Assembly: GCA_028822945.1 (NCBI GenBank)
Contig: JAPKCN010000111.1
Span: 1 to 6,662, forward strand
Direction: 5' to 3'
Length of the DNA: 6,662 nt
Source: Porticoccaceae bacterium
Lineage (GTDB): Bacteria > Pseudomonadota > Gammaproteobacteria > Pseudomonadales > Porticoccaceae
The position numbers and the translations under genes are program-made. The notes beneath the pieces are model-generated. The model had not been told where the DNA came from. It searched no databases and saw only the letters and a program-made list of their open reading frames with translations. The number at the start of each line of letters is the position of its first letter. Within the stretch, counting starts at the first letter, position 1. Shown here one piece after another: positions 1 through 5,974 of this stretch.

Positions 1-249
1 CTAAGAGTGTTCCTCGCTCACAGCCTTGTAATCACAAGCAATTGCCAATACTGATGATCCCTTTTAAATAAAAACGTCAAGAATAGTAAGCTCTACTAAG
101 CTGTTAACGGAAGTGTTTAATTTCTGTCCCTTAAATTGAACGGCATCGTTGAAGACCAAGCCTAATAATACTATCGCATGATTCCACGCTCAAAAATCCA
201 TAAAAATATTACTGTTCCCAAACGGACAATAACTTATCCCAAAGGCTAG
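1..249. other. AT-rich stretch without an identifiable gene
   Basis: All frames are broken by frequent stops. The longest pieces are tails of about 20 codons touching the window edge. One short plus-strand frame begins with ATG at 178 and ends at TAG 247-249, directly before the doubtful frame at 250. I see no tRNA, no terminator with a T-run and no recognisable transposon end. The composition is clearly more AT-rich than the genes from 735 on, so this is either plain intergenic DNA or the remains of decayed sequence. Confidence 0.5.
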
Positions 250-507
250 TTGCTCGCTAGATACAGGTATAACGTGGGGGTATTTATTGGCATATTAACC
301 TTCAAAAGTATCGCAGTGGCAATTGAATTAAAACAAAGTGGGTCTGACTGGCACTTAAGCAACGCCATTTGCATTCCGAGTGGGACGCCCTCACTAGAAG
401 ATCAAGTATGGTTTGTAAATATAGCCGCCTGCAACACTCCAAAGAAAATAAGGGCACTTGCGCGCAGGCTGTTATGTGTCTTTAAAGAATCTTTGACTAC
501 AGCATAA
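250..507 (+). CDS. Doubtful small hypothetical protein (85 codons)
   Basis: I do not recognise this product. The frame would start with TTG at 250, the first codon after a TAG stop at 247-249, with a weak AAAGG at 241-245 four bases upstream; a GTG at 274 is an alternative start. Residues 9-27 are hydrophobic (VGVFIGILTF onward) and could form one membrane segment. The rest is mixed, with three Cys and a basic patch near residues 65-73 (PKKIRALARR). Several codons are rare ones in typical proteobacterial genes (AGA, AGG three times, ATA), unlike the genes downstream. No terminator follows. It may be a chance open frame in AT-rich DNA, a decayed gene or a foreign small gene; I lean towards chance. 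Confidence 0.18.
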   Translation: MLARYRYNVGVFIGILTFKSIAVAIELKQSGSDWHLSNAICIPSGTPSLEDQVWFVNIAACNTPKKIRALARRLLCVFKESLTTA

Positions 508-563
508 TGGACTAAAATCAGCGCCAACGGATGTAACCACGTTGTAACAATACAAAACTTCGG

Positions 564-592
564 TTGAAGCAAAATATAGAATTATCTAAATT
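564..592 (+). promoter_or_regulatory. Candidate sigma70 promoter for the hydrolase-exporter operon
   Basis: A TTGAAG hexamer at 564-569 is separated by exactly 17 bases from TAAATT at 587-592, each matching the sigma70 consensus at four of six positions. It lies about 140 bases upstream of the first start codon at 735, implying a leader of roughly 135 bases. The -10 sits in the centre of a near-palindrome (581-600), which favours a regulated promoter. In such AT-rich DNA other hexamer pairs can be drawn, so this is a prediction. Confidence 0.4.
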
Positions 593-600
593 TCGATAAT
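581..600. promoter_or_regulatory. 20-bp near-palindrome, likely operator
   Basis: ATTATCTAAATTTCGATAAT is symmetric at 18 of 20 positions: outer arms ATTATC/GATAAT are perfect, the core AAATTT is perfect, and only the pair between them (T587 and C594) breaks the symmetry. It covers the predicted -10 hexamer, the usual position of a repressor site for a dimeric helix-turn-helix protein. No regulator gene is present in the window, so the binding protein is unknown. Confidence 0.45.
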
Positions 601-694
601 GTATAGTACGAAAGAAATGTGCGAGAATAGAATCGTCATAAACATGATCCAATCATACCCTGTAAACCCGACATTCCTTTGCGTATGAGTGATC

Positions 695-711
695 CACCTA
701 AGGTGACACCT
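695..711. repeat. Overlapping inverted repeats CACCT-A-AGGTG-A-CACCT
   Basis: Three 5-bp units alternate in orientation with one A between them: CACCT (695-699), AGGTG (701-705), CACCT (707-711). The middle unit can pair with either flanking unit, though as RNA the one-base loop is too tight for a full stem, so a DNA-level protein site is the more natural reading. It lies 24-40 bases upstream of the hydrolase start codon. AAGGTG (700-705) also resembles a Shine-Dalgarno sequence but has no start codon at a useful distance. Confidence 0.35.
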
Positions 712-716
712 AGCCA

Positions 717-733
717 TTTAATCGGAGATTAAA
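717..733 (+). promoter_or_regulatory. Inverted repeat enclosing the ribosome binding site
   Basis: TTTAATC (717-723) and GATTAAA (727-733) are perfect 7-bp inverted copies separated by GGA (724-726). The Shine-Dalgarno GGAG of the hydrolase gene (724-727) therefore falls in the loop and first stem base, and the ATG at 735 follows two bases after the stem. As RNA this is an A/U-rich weak hairpin presenting or partly masking the ribosome binding site; as DNA it could be an operator. Either way it could tune translation or transcription of the whole coupled operon. Confidence 0.4.
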
Positions 734-734
734 C

Positions 735-2246
735 ATGCTCACTTGGACCTGGCCTCGGTACACCCAGTCAGTCATATTGAGGCTTTACTTAGTTTCGGTC
801 GGGTTATTTGCATCGGATCATTCAAACGGTAGCGACGATTGCTATATCGCTGGTATCGATGACCGCCTGCGCTGTGGTCTGGTAAAAGTGGCAGAGAACC
901 CGTCGCAACCCAATGGCCGAAAGATCGATATTCACTACGCTGTGATCCCCGCAATCAAAAATATCCACCGCCACGAGGCGCTACTCGCAATCGCTGGTGG
1001 TCCCGGCCAATCGGCGATCGACAACGGACGTTTATTTCACCGGACCTTTAGCGATATTAGACAAACACGAGATTTGTTACTCATCGACCAACGCGGCACC
1101 GGTCGCTCCAACGGGCTGCAATGCCGCGAGGATAAGACGATATCGCCCTTGATAGTGGATGACCGAATATTCGACATTGCACTCGAATCGAAACAATGCC
1201 TGGCACAATTGGATGCCGACGTAACACAATATACTAGCGCCATCGCGCTGGCAGATTTTGAAGCGGTCCGAAAGCAACTTGGCTACCATAAATTGCACCT
1301 CTATGGGATTTCTTACGGCACGCGCATGGCGCAACTTTATATGCGCGAGTATCCAGAAGCTCTCGCCACAGTAACCCTAGACGGCGTGCTTCCAATGCAA
1401 CAATCGGCGCTGGCAGTTGGCTTAGCAGTCGATCGCGCGATTCAATTATTACTCGCGGAATGCGCTCGGCTCGATGATTGTCGCAATCAGTTTCCTACCC
1501 TCGACCATAGCCTAGACACAATCAGCGCACAGCTCGGTAGATCGCCGATTAAGTTGCAGGTAGTGCACCCAACGAGCGGTGAGCCTGCGGAATTTTTACT
1601 CACCCGCGGTAAGTTTTTCGGTGTGCTGCGCCTTGCCCTGTACTCTCCGAATACTCGATCGCTATTGCCGTTAGCCATCGATCGAGCGGCGCGCGGTAAC
1701 TATCAGGCTATATTGGGACTCTATTCGCTGACGTTGGGCGGGCTGGACATGTCTATGGGCATGCACGCCTCGGTCGTGTGCAACGAAGATCTGCATCGCT
1801 TTTCCGGCAACTTAATTGGCCAACTAAAACGCTCAAGGATTGGCGGCAGCATGCTCGACCAGATATCCGAAATCTGCTCTGTATGGCCGACTAACATAGT
1901 GGATGAGAATTTTTCCCAGCCAATATCTAGCGACATTCCGACACTGCTACTGTCCGGTCAACAGGATCCTGCAACACCGCCCGAATGGGCTGATCTTGCG
2001 ATGCTTGAAATGACCGCTGCCGCGCATTTAGTCGCGCCGTATGCCTCCCATGGCGTGGCCATGCAGACCTGTGCGAACAGTTTGATCGCGGACTTTGTCG
2101 ACACTCGATCGACCGCCGGGTTGAAGAGTGAGTGCCTCGAAGAGGGGGGCGCAGGAGGATTTTATTTGAATGCCAATAGTATCGATATAGTCTCCGCAAC
2201 TGTCCCTAAGGGGCAATTGCGAAATAACGCCGAGGGCGCGCTATGA
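735..2246 (+). CDS. Secreted alpha/beta hydrolase, S33 tripeptidyl-aminopeptidase-like
   Basis: Predicted exported serine hydrolase (503 aa) of the S33/TAP-like group, whose members remove N-terminal residues or short peptides from peptides. Residues 12-26 form a hydrophobic segment behind a basic N-terminus, consistent with a signal peptide. Residues 88-91 (GGPG) are the oxyanion-hole motif, DQRGTGRS (118-125) is typical of the family, GISYG (191-195) is the nucleophile elbow with Ser193, Asp411 lies in DPATPP, and His439 in SHG completes the triad; the C-terminal part resembles the TAP-like domain. Ten cysteines, an even number, fit disulfides in the periplasm. GGAG at 724-727 supports the ATG at 735. 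The stop overlaps the next gene's start (ATGA). Length fits the family. Family and fold are confident; substrate is not known, and a non-peptide ester or amide is possible. Confidence 0.9.
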   Translation: MLTWTWPRYTQSVILRLYLVSVGLFASDHSNGSDDCYIAGIDDRLRCGLVKVAENPSQPNGRKIDIHYAVIPAIKNIHRHEALLAIAGGPGQSAIDNGRLFHRTFSDIRQTRDLLLIDQRGTGRSNGLQCREDKTISPLIVDDRIFDIALESKQCLAQLDADVTQYTSAIALADFEAVRKQLGYHKLHLYGISYGTRMAQLYMREYPEALATVTLDGVLPMQQSALAVGLAVDRAIQLLLAECARLDDCRNQFPTLDHSLDTISAQLGRSPIKLQVVHPTSGEPAEFLLTRGKFFGVLRLALYSPNTRSLLPLAIDRAARGNYQAILGLYSLTLGGLDMSMGMHASVVCNEDLHRFSGNLIGQLKRSRIGGSMLDQISEICSVWPTNIVDENFSQPISSDIPTLLLSGQQDPATPPEWADLAMLEMTAAAHLVAPYASHGVAMQTCANSLIADFVDTRSTAGLKSECLEEGGAGGFYLNANSIDIVSATVPKGQLRNNAEGAL

Positions 2247-2977
2247 TCGCAGTATCCAACCTCTACAAAAATATTGGCCATGTGCAGGCCCTTAAGGACG
2301 TGTCGTTCGATGCCGCGGATGGTCAGATCACCGGACTACTTGGCCCCAATGGGGCCGGAAAAACTACCTGCCTAAGAACTATTTTTGGCCTACTTACGCC
2401 CGATAGTGGCGCTGCCACCATCAACGGTATCGATGTCGCTCTGCATCCTGTCGCGGCCAAGCGCGAACTGGGCCTGTTCCCAGATCCCTTTGGTGTATAC
2501 GAACGCCTCACACCGCGCGAGTACATCCAATACTTTGCCGAACTGAGCGGCATGCCCAAACAGACGGCTGCGAGCGCGACATCCCAAGTAATCGCCGACT
2601 TACAACTCAGCGAGATTGCAGATCGGCGCTGCAAGGGTTTCTCGCAGGGTCAGCGAATGAAAACTGCGCTCGCCCAAGCGATTGTGCATCGCCCAAAAAA
2701 TATTATCCTCGACGAACCGACCAGCGGTCTCGATGTGATGAGCACGCGATTACTGCGCGATATATTGCGCCAACTGAGAGACCAAGGGCACTGTATTTTG
2801 TTTTCCAGCCATGTCATGCAGGAGGTTGCATCACTGTGTGATCGCGTTGTGGTGATGGCTAATGGCAAGATCAAAGCCGTCGGTAGTCCGTCACAATTGT
2901 GTCGACAAACCGATAAGGATTCTCTCGAAGAAGCGTTTATTAGTCTGATCGGAAGCGATGAAGGGATTGCGGCGTGA
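2243..2977 (+). CDS. ABC transporter ATP-binding protein, NatA-like
   Basis: Cytoplasmic ATPase subunit (244 aa) that would drive the permease encoded next. Walker A is GPNGAGKT (34-41, Lys40), the signature is FSQGQ (133-137) in place of LSGGQ, Walker B is IILDE (154-158, Glu158 catalytic), the D-loop is SGLD (161-164) and the H-loop His is 190 (SSH). The Q-loop position carries Asp81 (FPDPFGVYERLT) rather than Gln, a pattern I associate with NatA-type ATPases. The start ATG at 2243 overlaps the hydrolase stop, and GAGGG at 2232-2236 inside the upstream gene is its ribosome binding site. Length is normal for a stand-alone ATPase. All catalytic motifs are intact. NatA-like proteins are named after a sodium exporter, but the group is broad and sodium transport should not be assumed. 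Confidence 0.93.
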   Translation: MIAVSNLYKNIGHVQALKDVSFDAADGQITGLLGPNGAGKTTCLRTIFGLLTPDSGAATINGIDVALHPVAAKRELGLFPDPFGVYERLTPREYIQYFAELSGMPKQTAASATSQVIADLQLSEIADRRCKGFSQGQRMKTALAQAIVHRPKNIILDEPTSGLDVMSTRLLRDILRQLRDQGHCILFSSHVMQEVASLCDRVVVMANGKIKAVGSPSQLCRQTDKDSLEEAFISLIGSDEGIAA

Positions 2978-4110
2978 ATACGTTTTTAAGCCTACTACGC
3001 AAAGAACTCATCGACGCCATACGTGACAAAAGGTCAGTAATGGCTGGGCTTTACTACGCGATATTTACACCGATTCTAATATCTGGATTGTTTATGGTGA
3101 TGATCGATAAGTTGTCCAGTATTGAAGATTTTCAACTGACCATCGTCAACGCGGAGCAAGCGCCGGATTTGATTGCCCACCTGAACCGCCAAGGTATCAG
3201 TCACAGCGATGATAGCGCTGAAAGACTGGCTATCAAGTTGATTATTGGATCTGAATACTCCCGACAGATGACCCGCGCGGAGCCGGCGGATGTTATTTTG
3301 CGCGCCGACACCTCAACTGATGGTGTAATGACCTCTGTGCGACGTATACAGCGTGCCTTACAACAGTACTCCGAGGAAATGAGTGGTATCAGGCTAATAG
3401 CCCGAGGTATCAATCCGCAGGTTGTGCGCCCAATCAATTTACAATTGCAGAATCAGGCGACTGTCGAGTCGAAGGGTGGCGTATTTATCGGCATGATGGT
3501 TTTATTGATCTTGCTTGCGGTATTTATCGCTGGCATGAACCTTGCTATCGATACCAGCGCGGGCGAACGAGAGCGTCATTCACTGGCCTTGTTGCTCAGT
3601 CATCCTATAGGTCTGCGTGAACTAGTAATGGCCAAGGTATGCGCTGTTAGTACCTTTGGCATGGCCGGTTTAATTGCCGCGGTGAGTGTCTCGAAGATTA
3701 TTTATCCCATGGTGCCTTGGCAGAAACTTGGCTTTAGTATCGATATCGGTTTGCCCTTTATACTCGCCGCGGTATTAATCTCTGTCCCGGTCGCAGCGTT
3801 AGCGGCCAGCATGCAACTATACGTGTCGTTTATGGCGAAGAGTTTTAAAGAGGCTCAGACTTACATCACCTTCGTCATGTTCATACCCGTGACGCTGTCC
3901 TACACTGTAACCCTCGACATCGCCACGGAACAGCTCCGCTGGGCACCGGTAACCGGTCAGTTACAGGCTCTTATCGATCTTATGAAGGACCAGGCGACAC
4001 CCTTACTACCCTTGGTATCGTCCTGCCTCGCGACATTCGCGATCTGCGTAGTGCTGGTATTGGGCATGGAGCGTTTATTAAAAAGCGAAAAAATAATTTT
4101 TGGCCTCTGA
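2974..4110 (+). CDS. ABC-2 family permease, NatB-like
   Basis: Membrane subunit (378 aa) paired with the preceding ATPase. The topology is that of NatB-type ABC-2 permeases: one membrane segment near 23-43, a large extracytoplasmic domain (about 47-165), then segments near 169-189, 222-240, 258-280, 294-312 and 344-366. Between segments 2 and 3, AGERERHSLALLLSHPIG (196-213) matches the conserved coupling region of these exporters that contacts the ATPase. The start is GTG at 2974, overlapping the ATPase stop as GTGA, with AAGGGA at 2961-2966 as ribosome binding site. The overlap implies translational coupling and one-to-one expression with the ATPase. Pairing of one ATPase gene and one permease gene suggests a heterodimer-of-two assembly with two copies of each. 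Substrate unknown; export of a peptide, ion or toxic compound are all possible. Confidence 0.88.
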   Translation: MNTFLSLLRKELIDAIRDKRSVMAGLYYAIFTPILISGLFMVMIDKLSSIEDFQLTIVNAEQAPDLIAHLNRQGISHSDDSAERLAIKLIIGSEYSRQMTRAEPADVILRADTSTDGVMTSVRRIQRALQQYSEEMSGIRLIARGINPQVVRPINLQLQNQATVESKGGVFIGMMVLLILLAVFIAGMNLAIDTSAGERERHSLALLLSHPIGLRELVMAKVCAVSTFGMAGLIAAVSVSKIIYPMVPWQKLGFSIDIGLPFILAAVLISVPVAALAASMQLYVSFMAKSFKEAQTYITFVMFIPVTLSYTVTLDIATEQLRWAPVTGQLQALIDLMKDQATPLLPLVSSCLATFAICVVLVLGMERLLKSEKIIFGL

Positions 4111-4180
4111 ACGGCGCGCAAATAAAAGCCAAAGTAATGGTGGCTCAGGCGCACCACTGTCTCGGAAACGGCCGTCGCCG

Positions 4181-4582
4181 CTAGTGTTCGCCTGCAGCGA
4201 CGTCACAGAGTAATTTAGTGTCAAAATAGTACGGCGTCACGCGGTAAATCTTGTTGTCACGAAGCAGCCAGACCTCGGCTATCGGTACCCTAAAAGCCAC
4301 GCCGGTCTCTCGCCCGCGCCCGGTCATAGTCGCCAGAATAACCACTTTATCCCCCTCGGCTACGACTGACTGAACACTCATTTGGGTGTCCTGCCAAGTG
4401 GTAAAGACTCGTCGAATTAACGCAATAAAGGCGTCTGCCCCGCAGTGCACGCCGCCATAGGGCAGAGAATCGGCCTCCACGACTTCGATATCGGCATGCA
4501 GTAATGCGCGCATAGCGCTCTCATCACCGCGCACCGAAGCCTCCATAAAAGCCTCTACTGTAGCTTTATTATTTGTCGCCAT
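4181..4582 (-). CDS. SnoaL/NTF2-like domain protein
   Basis: Small single-domain protein (133 aa) of the NTF2-like cone fold used by SnoaL cyclases, ketosteroid isomerase and many unassigned enzymes. Visible features are the N-terminal helix pattern (ATVEAFMEASVRGDESAMRA), a DIEVVEADSLPYGGVHCG stretch (31-48) and the later strands ending in AEVWLLRDNKIYRVTPYYFD (102-121). I chose ATG at 4582 because AAGGGG (4588-4593) is five bases upstream of it; an in-frame GTG at 4586-4588 would overlap that site. It follows the acyl-CoA dehydrogenase gene by 28 bases on the same strand and is very likely co-transcribed. It may act on the product or precursor of that enzyme, but the fold is catalytically diverse and I assign no reaction. 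It converges on the permease gene, 70 bases away. Confidence 0.8.
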   Translation of the reverse strand: MATNNKATVEAFMEASVRGDESAMRALLHADIEVVEADSLPYGGVHCGADAFIALIRRVFTTWQDTQMSVQSVVAEGDKVVILATMTGRGRETGVAFRVPIAEVWLLRDNKIYRVTPYYFDTKLLCDVAAGEH

Positions 4583-4610
4583 AACCACCCCTTAGTCGCA
4601 ACTGCGGCCG

Positions 4611-5774
4611 CTAGTAAGAGCGCGGTAAACCAAAGCTCTCAGCAATCTGATTGCGCGCCATTTCGTTGCTTACCGGACCGATCCGTAATAGACGCGAATC
4701 GCGCCAGTAACGCTGCATATCGGTCTCTGCCGAATAGCCCATACCACCGAGAATCTGAATGCCTAGGTCGGCCGCCTTGCTAGCGTATTCAGAGCAGAGC
4801 GTTTTAACCATGGCTGATTCAGTCGCATTAGGCAGTCCCTGCTCCTGCAAACGGGCGGTGTGATACATCATTAATTCACCCTGCATCTGCCACATCGCTA
4901 TATCAGCGACGTAGTGTTGCAGCGCCTGAAACTGGCCGATAGGTTTACCAAATGCGCGGCGCGTTTTTAGATGTTCAATCGCGTCTTCCAAGACGCCGTC
5001 GAGCATACCCAGGCAAGTGGCAGCATTAATTAAACGCTCGTTGTTGAGTGGCTTAGTTGATGCATACCAACCCTTGCCCTCTTCACCGAGTAATAGCTCA
5101 TCCGGCACAAATACGTCCTTCAAATAGACCGAACACGAGCTCGCTGCGCGCATACCTAGTTTTGGCAATTCAGTCATGCTAATACCGTCGCTATTCGCGG
5201 GTACAAAAAACATCGAGATACCATCGGAACGCTTTGTAACATCGCGATTACTGCGGGCCAATACCAGTAAATAATCAGCATTACTCGCCAGCGTACTCCA
5301 GATTTTTTCACCGTTGATGACCCATCCGCCGTCGGCTTTTTTAGCCGTAGTTTTCATTCCGCCAAGAAGGTCTGTACCGCCACCTGGTTCCGTGTAACTC
5401 ATTGCGGTCTTAAGATCGCCAGCAGCTATTTGTGGCAGAAATTTTTGCTTTTGCTCCTCGGTACCGCAGTATCCCATCGCCTTACTACCTGAAAACGATG
5501 TGACACCCCATATCCAACTTAGCCCACCTGCGGTACGGGATATCTCGCGGGCAAAAATACTCTGCGTAGTGATGCTACCGCCAAGACCACCATACTCCTC
5601 GGGAATACCTATCCCATGCGCGCCATAAGCGACCAATTTATCCCAAAATTCGGTTGGGAATTGGTGCTCACGAGTCTCTATTTCGCGACACCAGTCTTTG
5701 GGAAACTCTTTATCGATCCATTTTCTGGTGGTTTCGCGAAATAATTGATTCTCTTCATCTAACTCAAAACTCAT
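4611..5774 (-). CDS. Acyl-CoA dehydrogenase family protein
   Basis: FAD enzyme (387 aa, normal length) expected to introduce an alpha,beta double bond into an acyl-CoA, passing electrons to ETF. MSYTEPGGGTDL (125-136) is the flavin-contact signature, INGEKIWSTLASNADYLL (153-170) the middle beta domain, RRAFGKPIGQFQ (272-283) and QILGGMGYS (340-348) the FAD-contact segments of the C-terminal domain. The usual catalytic Glu motif (EGT near YRDAR) is absent: after YWRDSRLLRI the sequence is GPVSNEM with Pro367 at that place. Glu247 in NNERLINAA aligns with the alternative base of isovaleryl- and long-chain enzymes. The ATG at 5774 is preceded by TAGGAG (5781-5786) six bases away. First gene of a unit with the SnoaL-like gene. 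Substrate is uncertain; a branched or cyclic acyl-CoA is plausible. Confidence 0.92.
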   Translation of the reverse strand: MSFELDEENQLFRETTRKWIDKEFPKDWCREIETREHQFPTEFWDKLVAYGAHGIGIPEEYGGLGGSITTQSIFAREISRTAGGLSWIWGVTSFSGSKAMGYCGTEEQKQKFLPQIAAGDLKTAMSYTEPGGGTDLLGGMKTTAKKADGGWVINGEKIWSTLASNADYLLVLARSNRDVTKRSDGISMFFVPANSDGISMTELPKLGMRAASSCSVYLKDVFVPDELLLGEEGKGWYASTKPLNNERLINAATCLGMLDGVLEDAIEHLKTRRAFGKPIGQFQALQHYVADIAMWQMQGELMMYHTARLQEQGLPNATESAMVKTLCSEYASKAADLGIQILGGMGYSAETDMQRYWRDSRLLRIGPVSNEMARNQIAESFGLPRSY

Positions 5775-5858
5775 TAGGTACTCCTACCGAGGTTGGGTGA
5801 CTGCAGGCAGACTATTAAAAAAGCTGAACATGATGGTACTTCACTGCAGCGCTTATTG

Positions 5859-5896
5859 ACCGAAAAGCAAAAATCAGTTTGGCTTTGTCGGTTTTT
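5859..5896 (+). terminator. Hairpin with T-run, possible plus-strand terminator
   Basis: ACCGAAAAGC (5859-5868) pairs with GCTTTGTCGGT (5882-5892) with a single bulge, and the plus strand continues with TTTTT (5892-5896), the form of an intrinsic terminator. No plus-strand gene lies just upstream, so it would stop antisense or read-through transcription. On the minus strand the same sequence would fold at or near the 5' end of the predicted acyl-CoA dehydrogenase transcript, without a T-run, and could act as a 5' leader hairpin instead. Confidence 0.4.
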
Positions 5897-5897
5897 A

Positions 5898-5926
5898 AAA
5901 TTAGCACTTTTTTGAATATACTTCAA
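5898..5926 (-). promoter_or_regulatory. Candidate promoter for the acyl-CoA dehydrogenase unit
   Basis: Read on the minus strand, TTGAAG (5926-5921) is followed after 17 bases by TAATTT (5903-5898). The -35 matches sigma70 at four of six positions and the -10 only at three, so the promoter is weak on paper. It lies about 125 bases upstream of the start codon at 5774. The -35 falls within the inverted repeat at 5911-5927. Confidence 0.28.
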
Positions 5927-5927
5927 A
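5911..5927. promoter_or_regulatory. Inverted repeat TTTGAA-N5-TTCAAA, possible operator
   Basis: TTTGAA (5911-5916) and TTCAAA (5922-5927) are perfect 6-bp inverted copies with a 5-base spacer, giving about 11 bp between half-site centres, one helical turn, as expected for a dimeric regulator. It overlaps the predicted -35 of the acyl-CoA dehydrogenase promoter, which would suit a repressor. No regulator is encoded in the window. Confidence 0.35.
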
Positions 5928-5974
5928 TACACTTACCAAAATATATAAAAGAACGATAGGCCCATCAAAAATCA

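Noticed and set aside
1..66. Short open tails at the left edge on both strands
   Set aside because: All are around 20 codons, with no recognisable sequence and no supporting context.
250..507. Reading the 85-codon frame as a gene cassette or toxin-type small gene
   Set aside because: No partner gene, no recombination-site-like inverted repeats at its ends and no recognisable motif.
1015..2112. Repeated CGATCG hexamers in the hydrolase gene (near 1016, 1430, 1657, 1678, 2106)
   Set aside because: More frequent than expected at random, but they are not the full GCGATCGC repeat, are not evenly spaced, and are explained by Asp, Ile, Arg and Ser codon choice.
4111..4180. Possible bidirectional terminator between the convergent permease and SnoaL-like genes
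   Set aside because: TGGTG and CACCA near 4139-4156 can form only a 5-bp stem with a 9-base loop and there is no T-run on either strand.
4170..4620. Shared CCGCTAGT at the ends of both minus-strand genes
   Set aside because: Only eight bases, covering the TAG stop codons, without further similarity; taken as coincidence and not as a duplication.
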